Source: Atopsyche davidsoni
Lineage: Eukaryota > Arthropoda > Insecta > Trichoptera > Hydrobiosidae
NCBI GenBank assembly: GCA_022113835.1
Contig: JAILWY010000004.1
Location: 9,055,501 to 9,119,500 of the forward strand
Direction of reading: 5' to 3'
DNA: 64,000 nt
The notes beneath the pieces were generated by a model. The model saw only the letters and a program-made list of their open reading frames with translations. It did no database searches and was not told the DNA's origin. The translations under genes and the position numbers were made by a program. Positions 12,136 to 22,924 of this stretch are shown piece by piece (within the stretch, counting starts at the first letter, position 1; each line of letters starts with the position of its first letter).

Positions 12136-12383
12136 GAAAAAAACACTTAGTAAACTTTAATCAGACGTTTGATGAAAAAAAAATAATTATAAAACATTTC
12201 TAAATAAAGATATATTTTTAATATTTGAAATATTATGTTTTGTACTGTGAATTATGTTGATACATATATTCACTTTTTTTTCTATTTATCTATTATCTCT
12301 TCGTCTGTTTTTGGTGTAAAAAATGAACTCTTGTTAATCAAAATAATTTGCTTAAAAATTTTTTAATAACAATTTTATATGTC

Positions 12384-12700
12384 TATTTTTTGGATTGGAC
12401 GTCAATCAGATGCGTATTTATTACCCATTACACATTAGTTCATACATAGAAGATGATTTAAATAAATTATCTTGCAAATCACTAAATATTGGTTGGGCTT
12501 GGCACATTGGTTCATATGTAGAGTATGATTGTTAAAAATTCTCGATTCACGGAAGTGATGCGTTAGTACAAGGGTTAGTACACCGGCCATGTAAGCCAGG
12601 GGATGTGGGTTCAAATCCCACACAAATCACGATGATATTTTTCTGAGAATTTTTTTTGAGAACTAATGTGCCTAATCATATTAGTAATAATACAATTTTA
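12384..12700. mobile_element. T-family foldback element, copy 2 (left arm deleted)
   Basis: 12384-12456 matches the outer left arm of the 51.8-52.4 kb element (GGATTGGACGTCAATCAGA, ATAGAAGATGATTTAA) but skips that arm's tRNA-like part. It runs into the loop and a complete right arm with a 76-nt tRNA-like unit, ending AACTAATGTGCCTAATCAT. Confidence 0.75.
12555..12630 (+). ncRNA. tRNA-like unit (pseudo-tRNA) in T element
   Basis: It is 76 nt long. The 5' GTGAT pairs with 3' ATCAC, and a GTAC/GTAC D-like stem follows. The anticodon-like stem CCGGC/GCC(A)GG has a mismatch and the 7-nt loop CATGTAA lacks U33. A perfect T arm is present (GTGGG, TTCAAAT, CCCAC). A and B boxes are recognisable. It is better read as a tRNA-derived promoter of a repeat than as a working tRNA. 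Confidence 0.6.
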
Positions 12701-14999
12701 TATGTTGAACAAAATAAAAATTTCTTTAAAAGATATAAAGAATTTGTATTGTGCTAAGTCAAAAAGCATTTTTGTGTGCTAAATGTGTATACATAAATAT
12801 TATTTAACTGCCAGCCGCTGATACTTTGCTGAAAGTGACAAGAATGAAATCTTCAATGATTTTAAAAAATAAAATGAAAATTAAAGCAAATATTGAAGTT
12901 CCAGGAAGTCAGATAACTTATCGATAAGTAATAAACACAAATTTCAGCCAAGATGAAAACAGTCAAAAGAAACAATCATCGCAATTTTAAATTTGTCACT
13001 TGTTGGAAGAGTTTTAAGTATTGTACTTTTATCAGAACTCAAACTGCGAATTCTCTCACTCCAAAGAGAGATACTTACAAAAAACCATGATTGTTTATTT
13101 ATTTTCTGATCTGTTTTGAAAAATACATGACCAAGGTAATGATTAATATTTGCCTATTTTAATGCGCACAGGTCATACTGATTATACATTAAAAAAAATG
13201 ATTATATTTCAAAGGATTAAATAATAAAAAAATCTGCCACAGTTTCGCTTTGCGCGTCACTGATTGTTTTGTGCTTTTTCAGGCGCACTTCTCAGTATCT
13301 AATTCAAATATTCAGCCCAATGGTGGAGTCCCAAGTCCCCAAGCATGGGGTTTCCTGAGCACCACAATGGAATTTATAAAAAGCCTGTTTTTACTATTTC
13401 AACAATAATAAAAGATTTTAAAGAATAATATTATATTTGCTGCAGTAAAAATTATGTTAAAAAACAACCTGTAACTCTAATAAATTTTGTACTAATGTAC
13501 ATATATATTTATACTACAATTTGGCCTTGTAGTGAAAAAGCAATGAATAAAGGAAATATCCCGGGCAAGGATCGTTGGGATATACTAAATGTGTTAGCGT
13601 TGTGTTTAAAACTTCTTTGGGCACGTGTAAACTCAGAACTCAGTTCAAAACAACATACAAAATATGAGAAGCTACGCTTATTTTTCTATACTAGCTAGAA
13701 TATTACCCAAAATGGAATTAAAATATAAAGCGATTACTCTGTCGCCGTGGGATTAATTCTCGAACCGTCGAGACTATAATTATAAAAACTAGCATAGCAA
13801 TATTTGAGCTAACAATAAAACCAAAAAAATACACCCAAAACTCAATATCCTTATTATTAAAGCCACTATATATTTTTTAAAAATAACTAGCCCCAGGAAG
13901 TTTATTATCAAATTAACTATATGAACACTTTTTTTAATAATTGGTTTACTCATAACAAAAGAGAAAATGAAAAGTAAATATTGTTATTTTTTTCTTAATG
14001 TAGATGAATTTCTATAGAAACAAAGGCTTTACTTGATAACAGATATCGGTTAACATGTTGAATGATGCCTATATACGCCAAAAGGGCTCTTATTGTTTCA
14101 ATGATGAATACCATTTATACCGTTATGTTTCATTTACATTTCTACACTGGAGTATTAGAACATAATTACTTGTATTAATTTATAAATGTATGTGTTTTTA
14201 TTCAAACGATAAAAAACGCAAATATCATGTCCATGAAATATAATATAATTTTAAAAAAATAGCCCCATTATTACAAATTTAAGTAATAAATAGTACTTGA
14301 AGCTATTCAATTTGATACATTTAAAAACTTCGGGTCTTTACTGCTCTTACTTTTGAAAGTTTATTTATTGTTTATTTTTACAAATAACAAGAACGATTAA
14401 TCGCCATATTTTTCAAATTAAATTTTAAAAAAGTTCACAAAAATGTAAATTATTCTTTTTAATCCGAAATTAATAATAGGCTTTAAGAAGGTCATTTATC
14501 ATTTATGTTATTAAAATAAAAGTTTCTCGTCGCATATTATTTTGTTAATAATTTGCGGATCTTTTAATATTCACTCAAAGCCAAATAAACTTAATATTAA
14601 ATAATTTTTCAACATAAAATAAACATCGCAAAAACACTTTTAAAAAGAGACATGCTTTATATTTGTTTTCTTTTTAAATATATCACATGATGCACTCCAG
14701 GAAATTTAATATTGTGAACATCACTACAAGACAATCGTATTATGTATGAAATCAAGACTTCAAAAGATCTATACACAGAGGGAACCTTTTGTCATGTTAT
14801 ATAAATATTATTTATAAAAAAATAGACCCCAGCCTCTTGTCTTTGCTTGTCTACTTTTTTCTCCTTTGACTCTAACAACGAATACTAATAAAGAATACTT
14901 TGATGTAAGAATATATGAAAAATGATCACGCGTTCTTATTCGCTGTATTTTTCACGAAAAGTTACTCGCGTTATTTATTGACTTGAAAATTTTTGGAGT
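12700..14999. other. stg1: AT-rich intron without recognisable features
   Basis: This is AT-rich throughout. A modest GC rise at 13250-13370 has no coding signal. The open frame at 13495-13698 has no identifiable product. Confidence 0.5.
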
Positions 15000-15290
15000 T
15001 TCAAAGAATAACTTATGAGGTAGCTGCTATTTGAAACATTTCAGACCTGTTTGGAAGTTTTTTCTGTTCGAGAAATATTTTATTGTGCTCCGAGGTATTT
15101 GTTTTATTCCCGGCGCGGAGCTCCAACATCGGTGGAAGTTTTGTGCTTTCCGAGTGACGATTTGCAGACATCTTTGGATGTTGTTTCTAAATTTATATTG
15201 GAGGGACTTGCAGAGGCAAAAACGCTACACACAACAACTTTAACTGCCTAGTCCAACGGTTAACGAGCATTTTTATTCCTTACTCTTTCG
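15000..15290. other. GC-richer block beside mariner
   Basis: Two overlapping plus-strand frames (15031-15243 and 15051-15251) cross a GC-richer block just left of the mariner end. Neither resembles a known protein, and overlapping frames suggest chance. Confidence 0.2.
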
Positions 15291-15296
15291 CAGGTA

Positions 15297-16470
15297 CCTA
15301 CGAGGGCGGACCGATAAGTACTTAGCCTCACCGCCCGATGGTGCTAGTATCACAAGAGAGATTTACTATCGTGTAGTACATTTTTGTAGACGGCTACTGT
15401 CAAAATTTCAGCCGAATCGGATTTGTAGTTTTGTTTTGACCGCGTGTGGAAGCGGACGTGTACGCGTATTTAAGAAAAATGGAAAAAGAGCAATATCGGT
15501 CGGTGATTCGATTCTTGTTTTTGGAAGGGAAATCACACAGCGAAATCAAAGAGCGCTTGGATGCTGTGTACGGTGACTTTTCTCCTTCGATGGCGATCGT
15601 CAAACTTTGGTTTAACGAGTTTCAACGTGGTCGCACGTCAGTTTTTGATGAGCCACGCCCAGGTGCCCCGAAAATGGCTACCACGGAGGATAACGTGACA
15701 AAAATCCACGATCTCGATTGAAGGTGCGCGAGATAGCTGAAACAGTAGGCATTTTAAAAGACCGCGTGGGTCATATTGTGCATGAAATTTTGGGCATGAA
15801 AAAGATGTCGACGCGATAGGTGCCGCGTTTGCTCACTCCGGACAACGACAGTGAGACCCCTTCGGAGCAGTGTTTGATGCTATTTAAGCGCAATCCGAAG
15901 GAGTTTCTGCGTCGTTTCGTGACCTTCGACGAAACATGGATCCACTTGTACACACCAGAGACCAAGGAACAGTCGAAACAGTGGACTTCACCCGGCGATC
16001 GTGCTCCGAATAAGGCGAAGACTGTCCTATCGGCCGGAAAGGTGATGGCCACCGTTTTCTGGGATTCACAAGGTGTGATCTACATTGACTGGAGAAGGGC
16101 AAAACGGTCACAGGGCTCTACTATGCCGAATTATTGGGCCGATTAGACGCCGAATTGCAGAAAAAACAGCACCATTTGGCGAAGAAAAGAGTGCTCTTCC
16201 ACCATGACAACGCACCGGCTCACACCTCCGCCATCACCACGGCCAAATTAGTCGAATTGCACTACGAACTGCTCCCCCATCCACCGTATTCTCCAGATTT
16301 GACCAGTCACTCGCCGGGCAGAAATTTAAGTCGAATGACGAGGTCATCGCCGCCACGGAGGCCTACTTTGCAGACCTCGAGAAAACGTATTTTTCAGATG
16401 GGTTCAAGAAGTTGGAGCATCGCTGAGTCAAGTGTATCGAGCTAAAAGGAGACTCGCCACTTTTCCAAAT
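15297..16470 (+). mobile_element. degenerate mariner transposon
   Basis: The 5' terminus reads CGAGGGCGGACCGATAAGTA just after a TA, as in mariner ends, with a 5' UTR and a decayed transposase gene after it. No matching inverted 3' terminus is found after 16443, so the 3' end is lost or eroded. At about 1.17 kb it is a little shorter than an intact 1.3-kb mariner. Confidence 0.9.
15446..16443 (+). pseudogene. mariner transposase pseudogene
   Basis: The first frame reads EKEQYRSVIRFLFLEGKSHS and GRTSVFDEPRPGAP (helix-turn-helix domain) from ATG 15479 or an upstream GTG at 15446. A small deletion near 15716 shifts frame, and a TAG at 15817-15819 replaces the Trp usual before VPRLLTPDN. The first catalytic Asp is present (TFDETW, about 15928), as is the second (HHDNAPAHTS, about 16206). 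A short deletion near 16093 causes another frameshift. A deletion near 16304, right after YSPDL, removes the segment carrying the third catalytic Asp. A TGA replaces Trp in LEHRW near the C terminus. It cannot encode active transposase and could serve only as a substrate if both ends survived, which they do not. Confidence 0.92.
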
Positions 16471-16659
16471 CACCTTTTATAATTTTGAAATATTTTTATA
16501 TAGTGCATATTTATATTGTTGCAAATACTAGTTACGTGAAATGCAATACACATTTCTGTATATATTGAATTTTTTAAAGTACGTTTCAAGATGCATGCAA
16601 TATAGGACATGTCATATATTTTTCAATGCACTCTTTCAATTTGATATCTCCGATTCCAA

Positions 16660-16960
16660 TTCCCACACCAAACAGCGGCACTCCACTTGGGAGCGGTGCC
16701 GCTTTTCGTCCGCAGCCCCCGGTTTATAGCCCCCGCCTTGCACCGCAGCCATCGATCGGCTTCCGAACAAATAGCGCGGGGAGCAGGGCATCTCAAGCCA
16801 CGGCCCGGGCCGGAAAAAAACTAATAAAAAGTCAAGCAAATAAATTGAATGCCGCTGCAAGGCAGGGAGGCGGCCCGAGGATCTCGCCTCTTGAGATATG
16901 ATACTCCTTTATCGGGGATGTTTTTGGTAAGAAGAGCCAGCCCCCTTTTCAGGAGGGTAA
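16660..16960. other. GC-rich intronic block with hairpin
   Basis: An island with AGCGGCAC and GTGCCGCT as an 8-bp perfect stem (about 16673-16704), GGCCCGGGCC, and GCAAATAAATTGAATGCC. It may be a regulatory element. No exon support. Confidence 0.3.
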
Positions 16961-18030
16961 AGTACCAACGATGAATATGTACAGGTGGGTCTTGTTTCAG
17001 AGTATACACATTTTCAATAAAAAGTACAACAGATACTAAAGAATGCGGCAGTCTTTTCTGGAACTGGGGTTTTATTAAATAATCATTTTAACAACAAAAG
17101 AATAATTGAACTAGCTATATAGGACAAATGATTCACGAATCAATGATGATTCGAAAAATACACAACAACATTTAGTCTTTTTTTTTTTAATAAATCAATT
17201 GTTTGCTCATTTGTGTTTTCAATTTTGTATTTTACCAATAATAAAAATATTTGATATTAAATTTAGGGCGTTGTAACTTTCAGAGGTATATTTATATAAA
17301 ATTTAATACACTCGAACAAGTTTTACTGTGGTGTATTTTGCGGATGGTGTATGAAGCGGTATAAAAATATTTAGAAAATTTAAGTAAGAATTGTGGATTG
17401 AGAGTACTCCAGTTTTCTTCGGAGAAAAAAGAGTATCACACGTAAAATTTTCTTTGGTTTACGCCTTTTTGGTATGCGACGGCTGTAGCTCTGCGATTCG
17501 ATAAACGTTGAATGTTGTGCTGTATTCGCGTTTTTTGTTTCTTTACTTTACTTATCCATCGTGAATGATGCTGGTAATTTGTTTATAGTAGGAAATTTAA
17601 AATTCTTCCGCAAAATTGGAGTGCCTTAAATATAAATCGTCTTTGTGTTTCCTATACCTATATATATAAAAATCTTCATGCGTTGTTTATCAAAATATAA
17701 GTAAATGTATTGCGATTTGTTCATGATTAATTTTTTTTTTTGGAACTATGGAAGTTGTATCGAAACACTTGGTAACAATACAAATAGTTATCAACTCAAT
17801 CAGACATGACAACAATAAAAAATAATCAATTGATGTACAGTACATTTGTGTTTAGAAATGTAGAATTTCATTGAAAGACAACAGATTTTTTTGCTGAAAA
17901 GCAATTATCTGTTTTATACATTACAGCATAGTTGGCATTGCAATGTCAAAACATTTGTCTTTCATGTGAAATAAGTTTTAAAAAAAATAACGAAACGTGT
18001 GTATTCATACATTGCCGTAGAAAGCTCGCC
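16961..18030. other. stg1: AT-rich intron, nothing recognised
   Basis: AT-rich sequence with no repeat or coding signal I can identify. Confidence 0.5.
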
Positions 18031-18185
18031 GCGATAACAATACACAACCAATTATTACAGCTCTGGTGCAGGCGCTGTAAAAACTGCACTCGCTGCAATC
18101 TTTCCTATCAAACCATAAATAAATTTAACTGCAAAAAACCGGAAGAGAGGCGAGTGAAAACGCCATACCTAGCGCGCAACAATTA
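18030..18185. other. small GC-richer block
   Basis: The segment has CGCCGCGATAACAATACAC and CAGGCGCTGTAAAAACTGC. A plus-strand frame (17932-18186) is Cys-rich in part but matches nothing known to me and has no splice context. Confidence 0.2.
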
Positions 18186-18597
18186 AGAGAAATTGCCCAT
18201 ATAGAAGTTAAATCCAATCACCTCGCCTGAATTACGATCCAGAACATAAAAATCAAATGAAATTACAAGAACCATCCTTCAGCTTTTTTATAATCTGAAA
18301 GGAAGGTAATAATTGCGAATTAACACTAGGGGATGCACGTTTAGAGTTTGAACACCGCACCCTATCAACCCCTACAGAAACAACAAATGAACTTTTTATA
18401 TCTCAGTAAAAAAATAAAATATTTTTATACATGTATAATCATTTATTTGGTCGATACATTTATTATTATAAACATTTATTATTATGTTTTTCAACATCAT
18501 CGTTTCAATGATTTATATAATCAATATTTACGCCAGTATAATAAATAAAATTTATTTAATAATATGATACACTTTTTAAAGTTTTCTTATTATGTAT

Positions 18598-19335
18598 GTC
18601 TATTTTTTGGATTGAACGTCAATCAATTGCGAATTTATTACCCATTACGGGCTTATTATATTATTACTAATATGATTAGGTACATTAGTTCACACATAGA
18701 AGATGATTAAGGGTCTAGGTCCCATAATCGAGTTTTTTTGATCATTTTCTAGTCCGTTTTACAAAAGCTTGATACATCCTTTCTTCCGAACAAAATATTT
18801 TTTTATTTCTTATAAATTTACTATTATTATGATAAATATGTGTTTTTCCGATTAATGTGTAGGAATTTGGAGATTCATCATGTCCCTTTTCCAAGAGTCC
18901 TAAGCATTTAAAATTATTTTTTTAATTGGAATTAAAAGATTAAGTATAAACCCTGTGCGATATATTATTTTAAAAATTAAAAAAAAAAAAAATCTTCAAC
19001 AAACTTTGGTTTTGAAAAGTCGTCATTTTATCCAATTTTTCAACATCTTCAAGATTTTATTTTACCCTGAAAGTGGACGTTAATTAAATAATAAAAAATA
19101 TATAAATAAAATTTATAGTTTTTTCAATAATATGTAATAAAAAACATATTTCGACATAGAAAAATAAAGTGACGATTAAATTAATTAAATGACACAATTT
19201 CGCCATGTTAAAAGGCTGGAAGCAACTGCCTTAAAGAAATTCTCAGAAAAATATCATCGTGATTTGTGTGGGATTTGAACCCACATCCCCAGGCTTACAT
19301 GGCCGGTGTACTGATCATTGTACTAACATACCACA
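18598..19335 (-). mobile_element. T-family arm interrupted by an R-family insertion (copy 3)
   Basis: 18598-18710 holds the outer arm (GGATTGAACGTCAATCA to ATAGAAGATGATTAA). 19235-19335 continues with CTCAGAAAAATATCATCG and the tRNA-like unit on the minus strand (from 19259). The junction is exactly where the R element sits, flanked by TTAA on both sides. The unbroken sequence is visible at 51.5 and 51.9 kb. Confidence 0.85.
18711..19230 (-). mobile_element. R-family element with TTAA target duplication
   Basis: A 520-bp element flanked by TTAA at 18707-18710 and 19231-19234, starting GGGTCTAGGTCCCATAATCG and ending GGAAGCAACTGCC. It matches 47791-48373 (inverted) and 57612-58129. The TTAA duplication is characteristic of piggyBac-type transposons, but the termini pair only weakly and no transposase is encoded, so the superfamily is uncertain. 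Confidence 0.8.
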
Positions 19336-19639
19336 TCCATAATTTTTTTCTTATTATATCAATATTTGATGCATTTTATAATATAAATCTTTGACCACAA
19401 TATTTTTAATGTCTTCAGAATAAACAACATGTATTTTTTTCTAAATATGACAAATTTTAATTGAAATACACATTGAAAAGTCTACTTATTCATTATTCTT
19501 TTGGTTTGAGAAATCAAACAGCGCACATTCAAAAATCCACCTTTTATAATGTCATAGCTTTCAAAATTTGTGAAAAATGTTAGCGTTTTCATAGAAAGCC
19601 ACAGTGCAGAGAAAATGCATGCATTATGAAACACTCTGA

Positions 19640-19990
19640 ACTATTCATGGCACAGCAGTCGGAGTAAAAAATGGCGCTGGCCAGAATCCAATATGGCGGT
19701 GGGGGCTCCGCAGAATTAACCCAGTGACGCTTCCACGGGGGGCGAAATATACTGGACTTGGCGGAGCGGCGCCTTTCAATTGTGCCCCAACTTGGCGGCG
19801 CCTCCCCTTTGTGCAGACAACTGAAGGACTGCGAGACCGGTTATTAAAAGAACGGAAGTTTATTTCGCGAAAGGGTTCTGGCGTGTTATTTGACGTCGCT
19901 GGCTCATTGGACGTCCAATTTTTGTGAAACATTTATGCTCGGAGTAATCGGCAGCTTTCGAACTCCAAATTTGCAAAACAGTAGACCGAG
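19640..19990. other. GC-rich intronic block
   Basis: A GC-rich island with CAATATGGCGGTGGGGG and GGAGCGGCGCCTTTCAATTG. Overlapping open frames on both strands (19645-19932 minus, 19724-19927 plus) suggest base composition rather than coding. Confidence 0.25.
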
Positions 19991-20047
19991 CGGGAAAGCA
20001 GTTTTATTCGTGAGTTTCGTGAGTTTCGTAAGTTTTATATTTAAGTA

Positions 20048-20507
20048 TAGGGTGTCCAAAGAGAGTATCGGGTATTTGTTAGTTCAGTTAAACAAAAACT
20101 ACGAGTAATCAAATATATTTTTGTATTGTTGATTATAAGAATACAAAATGGAAAATTATTTCAAAAAGATGATGTTGCACTCTTCTAATCTGCCATTTCT
20201 GAGCTGATGTTTTGTTTCAATTCCGTTAGGTTCATCGGATTATTCTCATAAACTCTACTTTTAAGGTATCCCCATACGAAATAGTCAAGAGGGCTAAGTT
20301 CGGGGCTTCTGGGAGGCCAGTTGATGTTACCTCTACGTGAAATGACCTCATTAGGGAATAATTCGTTAACAGCTTCAATTGATTGATTGGATGTATGGCA
20401 AGTAGTCTTGTTGGAACCACGTTCTTGAGTTGAAACCTTGAAACTCCTGCAACTCTGCAATAACGGTCACTATTCACATTCACCCGATACTCTTTTTGGA
20501 CACCCTG
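20048..20507 (-). mobile_element. internally deleted Tc1/mariner-type transposon with TA duplications
   Basis: Terminal inverted repeats of about 25 bp: left TAGGGTGTCCAAAGAGAGTA, right the complement of CAGGGTGTCCAAAAAGAGTA. They are flanked by TA at 20046-20047 and 20508-20509. The 460-bp body carries the C-terminal part of a transposase on the minus strand. Too short to be autonomous. Confidence 0.9.
20185..20460 (-). pseudogene. C-terminal fragment of an IS630/Tc1-mariner-type transposase
   Basis: The minus frame contains NWPPRSPELSPLDYFVWGYL followed by KSRVYENNPMNLTELKQNI and a stop. The LDYF Asp corresponds to the third catalytic residue of the DDE/D triad in this superfamily. The N-terminal DNA-binding domain and the first two catalytic residues are missing. 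It is a remnant inside a deletion derivative, with both termini preserved. Confidence 0.85.
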
Positions 20508-20728
20508 TATTACTAAATCCTGGTGCTGTGTGAATTATTGTTTGGTCCCAATGGATGCATTATATATGTAATGACGGAAAGTTATCTGCATTCAAAGATC
20601 TCTTTACATTTTACTGTGTACAGTAAATCAAATCAAAAAAGATTAACCGTTGAAAAGTTACAATCAGTAACCTAATATAATCAAACATAATTTCTATATA
20701 CAATAGTTCTTAAGGCTTTAATTACAAT

Positions 20729-21075
20729 ACGGTGTGTGGATATTCCCTGATCCTGCTAGTAGCATACATCGATTTTTCTATTTTTGCTACTGATTTTGTG
20801 TAGGGACATATGTGTAAAAAGGAACATATGGAAATTATGTAATAACATTGTAAAGTTTGTGAACCACTTGCTCCTCGGGGCAGGACACTCTCTCGGTAAT
20901 GGCGTCACGGCGCTCAAAGACCAATCACGCCGCGTTTTTCAATCTCTTGTTTCAAATTAAAACGAGGCTCTGGCGGCTTGCACACTGCACAGTGGTGCCA
21001 TGGAGTGCGGTTTTATGGGTATCGAGGGGTGTTGGGTGTCGAGGGTTGAGGGTATCTCTATACTAATGGACATGC
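20729..21075 (+). repeat. W-family interspersed repeat, plus-strand copy
   Basis: About 345 bp, matching 46398-46770 in inverted orientation from one end (TGTGTGGATATTCCCTGATC) to the other (GAGGGTATCTCTATACTAAT). Between them lies a GC-rich core with CCAATCACGCCGCGTTTTTC. No obvious terminal inverted repeats. A 60-bp piece of the same family lies at 34954-35012. Confidence 0.8.
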
Positions 21076-21114
21076 TTGCAAAAATATTAAACAAGCATTT
21101 ATGTATTAACACAC

Positions 21115-21410
21115 TTTAGGCGGGTACCAAATTGACTAAACTGATGTGCGTAGCGGGCAAAATTCGCGAAAAATTGCGCGTGTGAAATCTAGTCTATACA
21201 CTCTTTGATTTGCACTTTTTGATTTTTTATTAACTCCGAGTTAATAATGAGATTTTTGTTAGTAAATTAAATGCTATTGTTACACAATAGCTTATATTGT
21301 ATTTATATTTTAAGGCGGGTAACCAAATTGACAAAACTGATGTGCGAAGCGAACGAAATTCGCGTAAAATTGCACGTGTGAAATCTAGTCTATACACTCT
21401 TTGCTTTGCA
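21115..21410 (+). repeat. direct repeat pair of about 100 bp
   Basis: 21115-21214 and 21309-21410 share AATTGACTAAACTGATGTGC (second copy ACAAAACTG) and GTGAAATCTAGTCTATACAC. They are separated by about 95 bp of unrelated AT-rich sequence. A local duplication adjoining the W repeat. Confidence 0.85.
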
Positions 21411-21869
21411 AGTAGTCAAATAATCGTTTCCTATAAACAGTTGAACCACTTCATACACACTTTGCAGATTACTTGGCATCATAACATCATTGTTCAATAA
21501 TTGGAGGATTATCATTCTCTGACCACTCCACTTCTTCATTGTCACTTTGTTCAGAATCGCTGGACAGTAACATTTCGAGCTGTAAACCTAAAGAATAAAA
21601 CGACCTTCGGCCGCTTTGGGAGTAAACACATTCAAAAACGTATTAATATGCGCCCCGCTTTCAGGCAGTAGTCCGCGGAACGGGTACTAGTACGTTTTTA
21701 ATAAACATACAATACACATTTAGACTTCGGAGTGCGGTTTTCGTGTAATGGGTTTTGAGTTTGCGCAACAAAAAATATGTTTAAAAAACCATTTTTTTTT
21801 TTTTTTAATTTTTTTAAAAGTTGTGTATATTTATAGCAAGTGGTCACTATCGAAATGTTTTTCGGTAAT

Positions 21870-22110
21870 TTGGACCAAAAGTGGGCAGAGGCCGTCTAGC
21901 CTGTCCGGCGCACTCGTGCCTTCGCGACTGGTCGATTAGGTCCCCTCCATCACACATCGCCTCTAATTAAGGTCGCTGGTGTATGGCCGCCCCTGCCGGA
22001 AGTCCCCGCCGGCCTGCGGCTGTGGTTAATTTTGTTACTTTACGCCGGGGCCACGCAGACCAGGTTTCGTTAATCGCCAGATTGAGAGTGGACGGGAAAC
22101 TTACTGAAAT
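21870..22110. other. GC-rich intronic block with homeodomain-type cores
   Basis: The island contains CCTCTAATTAAGGTCG, GTGGTTAATTTTG and TTTCGTTAATCGCC spaced within GC-rich sequence. Candidate cis-regulatory element; no exon signature. Confidence 0.35.
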
Positions 22111-22353
22111 CGTAACGTATTTTCACATATAAAGTGTTTAGGGACGCCGCAAGACTTTTTGTTATTATTTTATTTGAAATCTTCGATGACTTTGGAGTAC
22201 TGAAAATCTTAACACTTACCCATATCCTGAGCCAATTTTACTAATCAATGGTACGCATTATGCATATACGTTGATTTTCTCTTTCCCTGGACAATCAGCC
22301 CTAAATAGATCTTGAGCCATTGCATATTTTAAAAATTATTTATAGGTGTATAA

Positions 22354-22877
22354 CAGAGGTTCCCAAAGTGGTCAATATCGACCCCCAGGGGTCGATTTCG
22401 CCCTGCAAGGGGTCCATGAACTGTAAATGAAGGTCTACGAGAGTGGATCCCATTTTAGCAGGTCATCACCCAAATTTAGACATTTCGTAAATGTCATAAT
22501 GCACCGAACACAGATTTTACCTATGTACTTTGTGACGAATCGAAGCCCTGAAGCGTAGAAGTATTTAGTTATTATTCTATTTAAGATATTAAAATGGAAT
22601 TCCACCAAGTATTCTCTGTCAAAAATATTGATTTTCTGAATGTTACTATATTTGCATTTTGTGTGTCTTTAATTAATAAAGGTATAATTAACTTTACATG
22701 TATTTTAACTTTTTCATTTTTAAACCCACTGTACAGTAAACTCTATAAAAGTGAGTTGTTCTATATATGATGTCAAAAATATGTTTGGAGTTGATGAATT
22801 TGTAAAAAGGCAGGGGGTCGACGAAAAACAGGAAAACTCGACAAGGTTGACGGTACAAAATAATTTGGGAAACTATG
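22354..22877 (-). mobile_element. non-autonomous hAT element with 8-bp target duplication
   Basis: It is flanked by perfect GTGTATAA duplications (22346-22353, 22878-22885). Termini are CAGAGGTTCCCAAAGTGG and, reversed, CATAGTTTCCCAAATTATT, typical of hAT ends. It is colinear and inverted relative to the element at 58831-59370 and includes a V-family arm (22587-22637). No transposase remains. Confidence 0.93.
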
Positions 22878-22886
22878 GTGTATAAG

Positions 22887-22887
<1 letters not shown>

Positions 22888-22912
<25 letters not shown>
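22888..22912. repeat. (AT)n microsatellite
   Basis: About 12 AT units directly right of the hAT target duplication. Confidence 0.85.
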
Positions 22913-22920
<8 letters not shown>

Positions 22921-22924
22921 TAAA

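Noticed and set aside
12555..12630. Functional tRNA gene
   Set aside because: The anticodon loop lacks U33, the anticodon stem has a mismatch, the D loop is atypical and the unit recurs as part of a repeat.
15031..15251. Two overlapping plus frames beside mariner
   Set aside because: Overlapping frames with no family resemblance suggest chance in a GC-richer patch.
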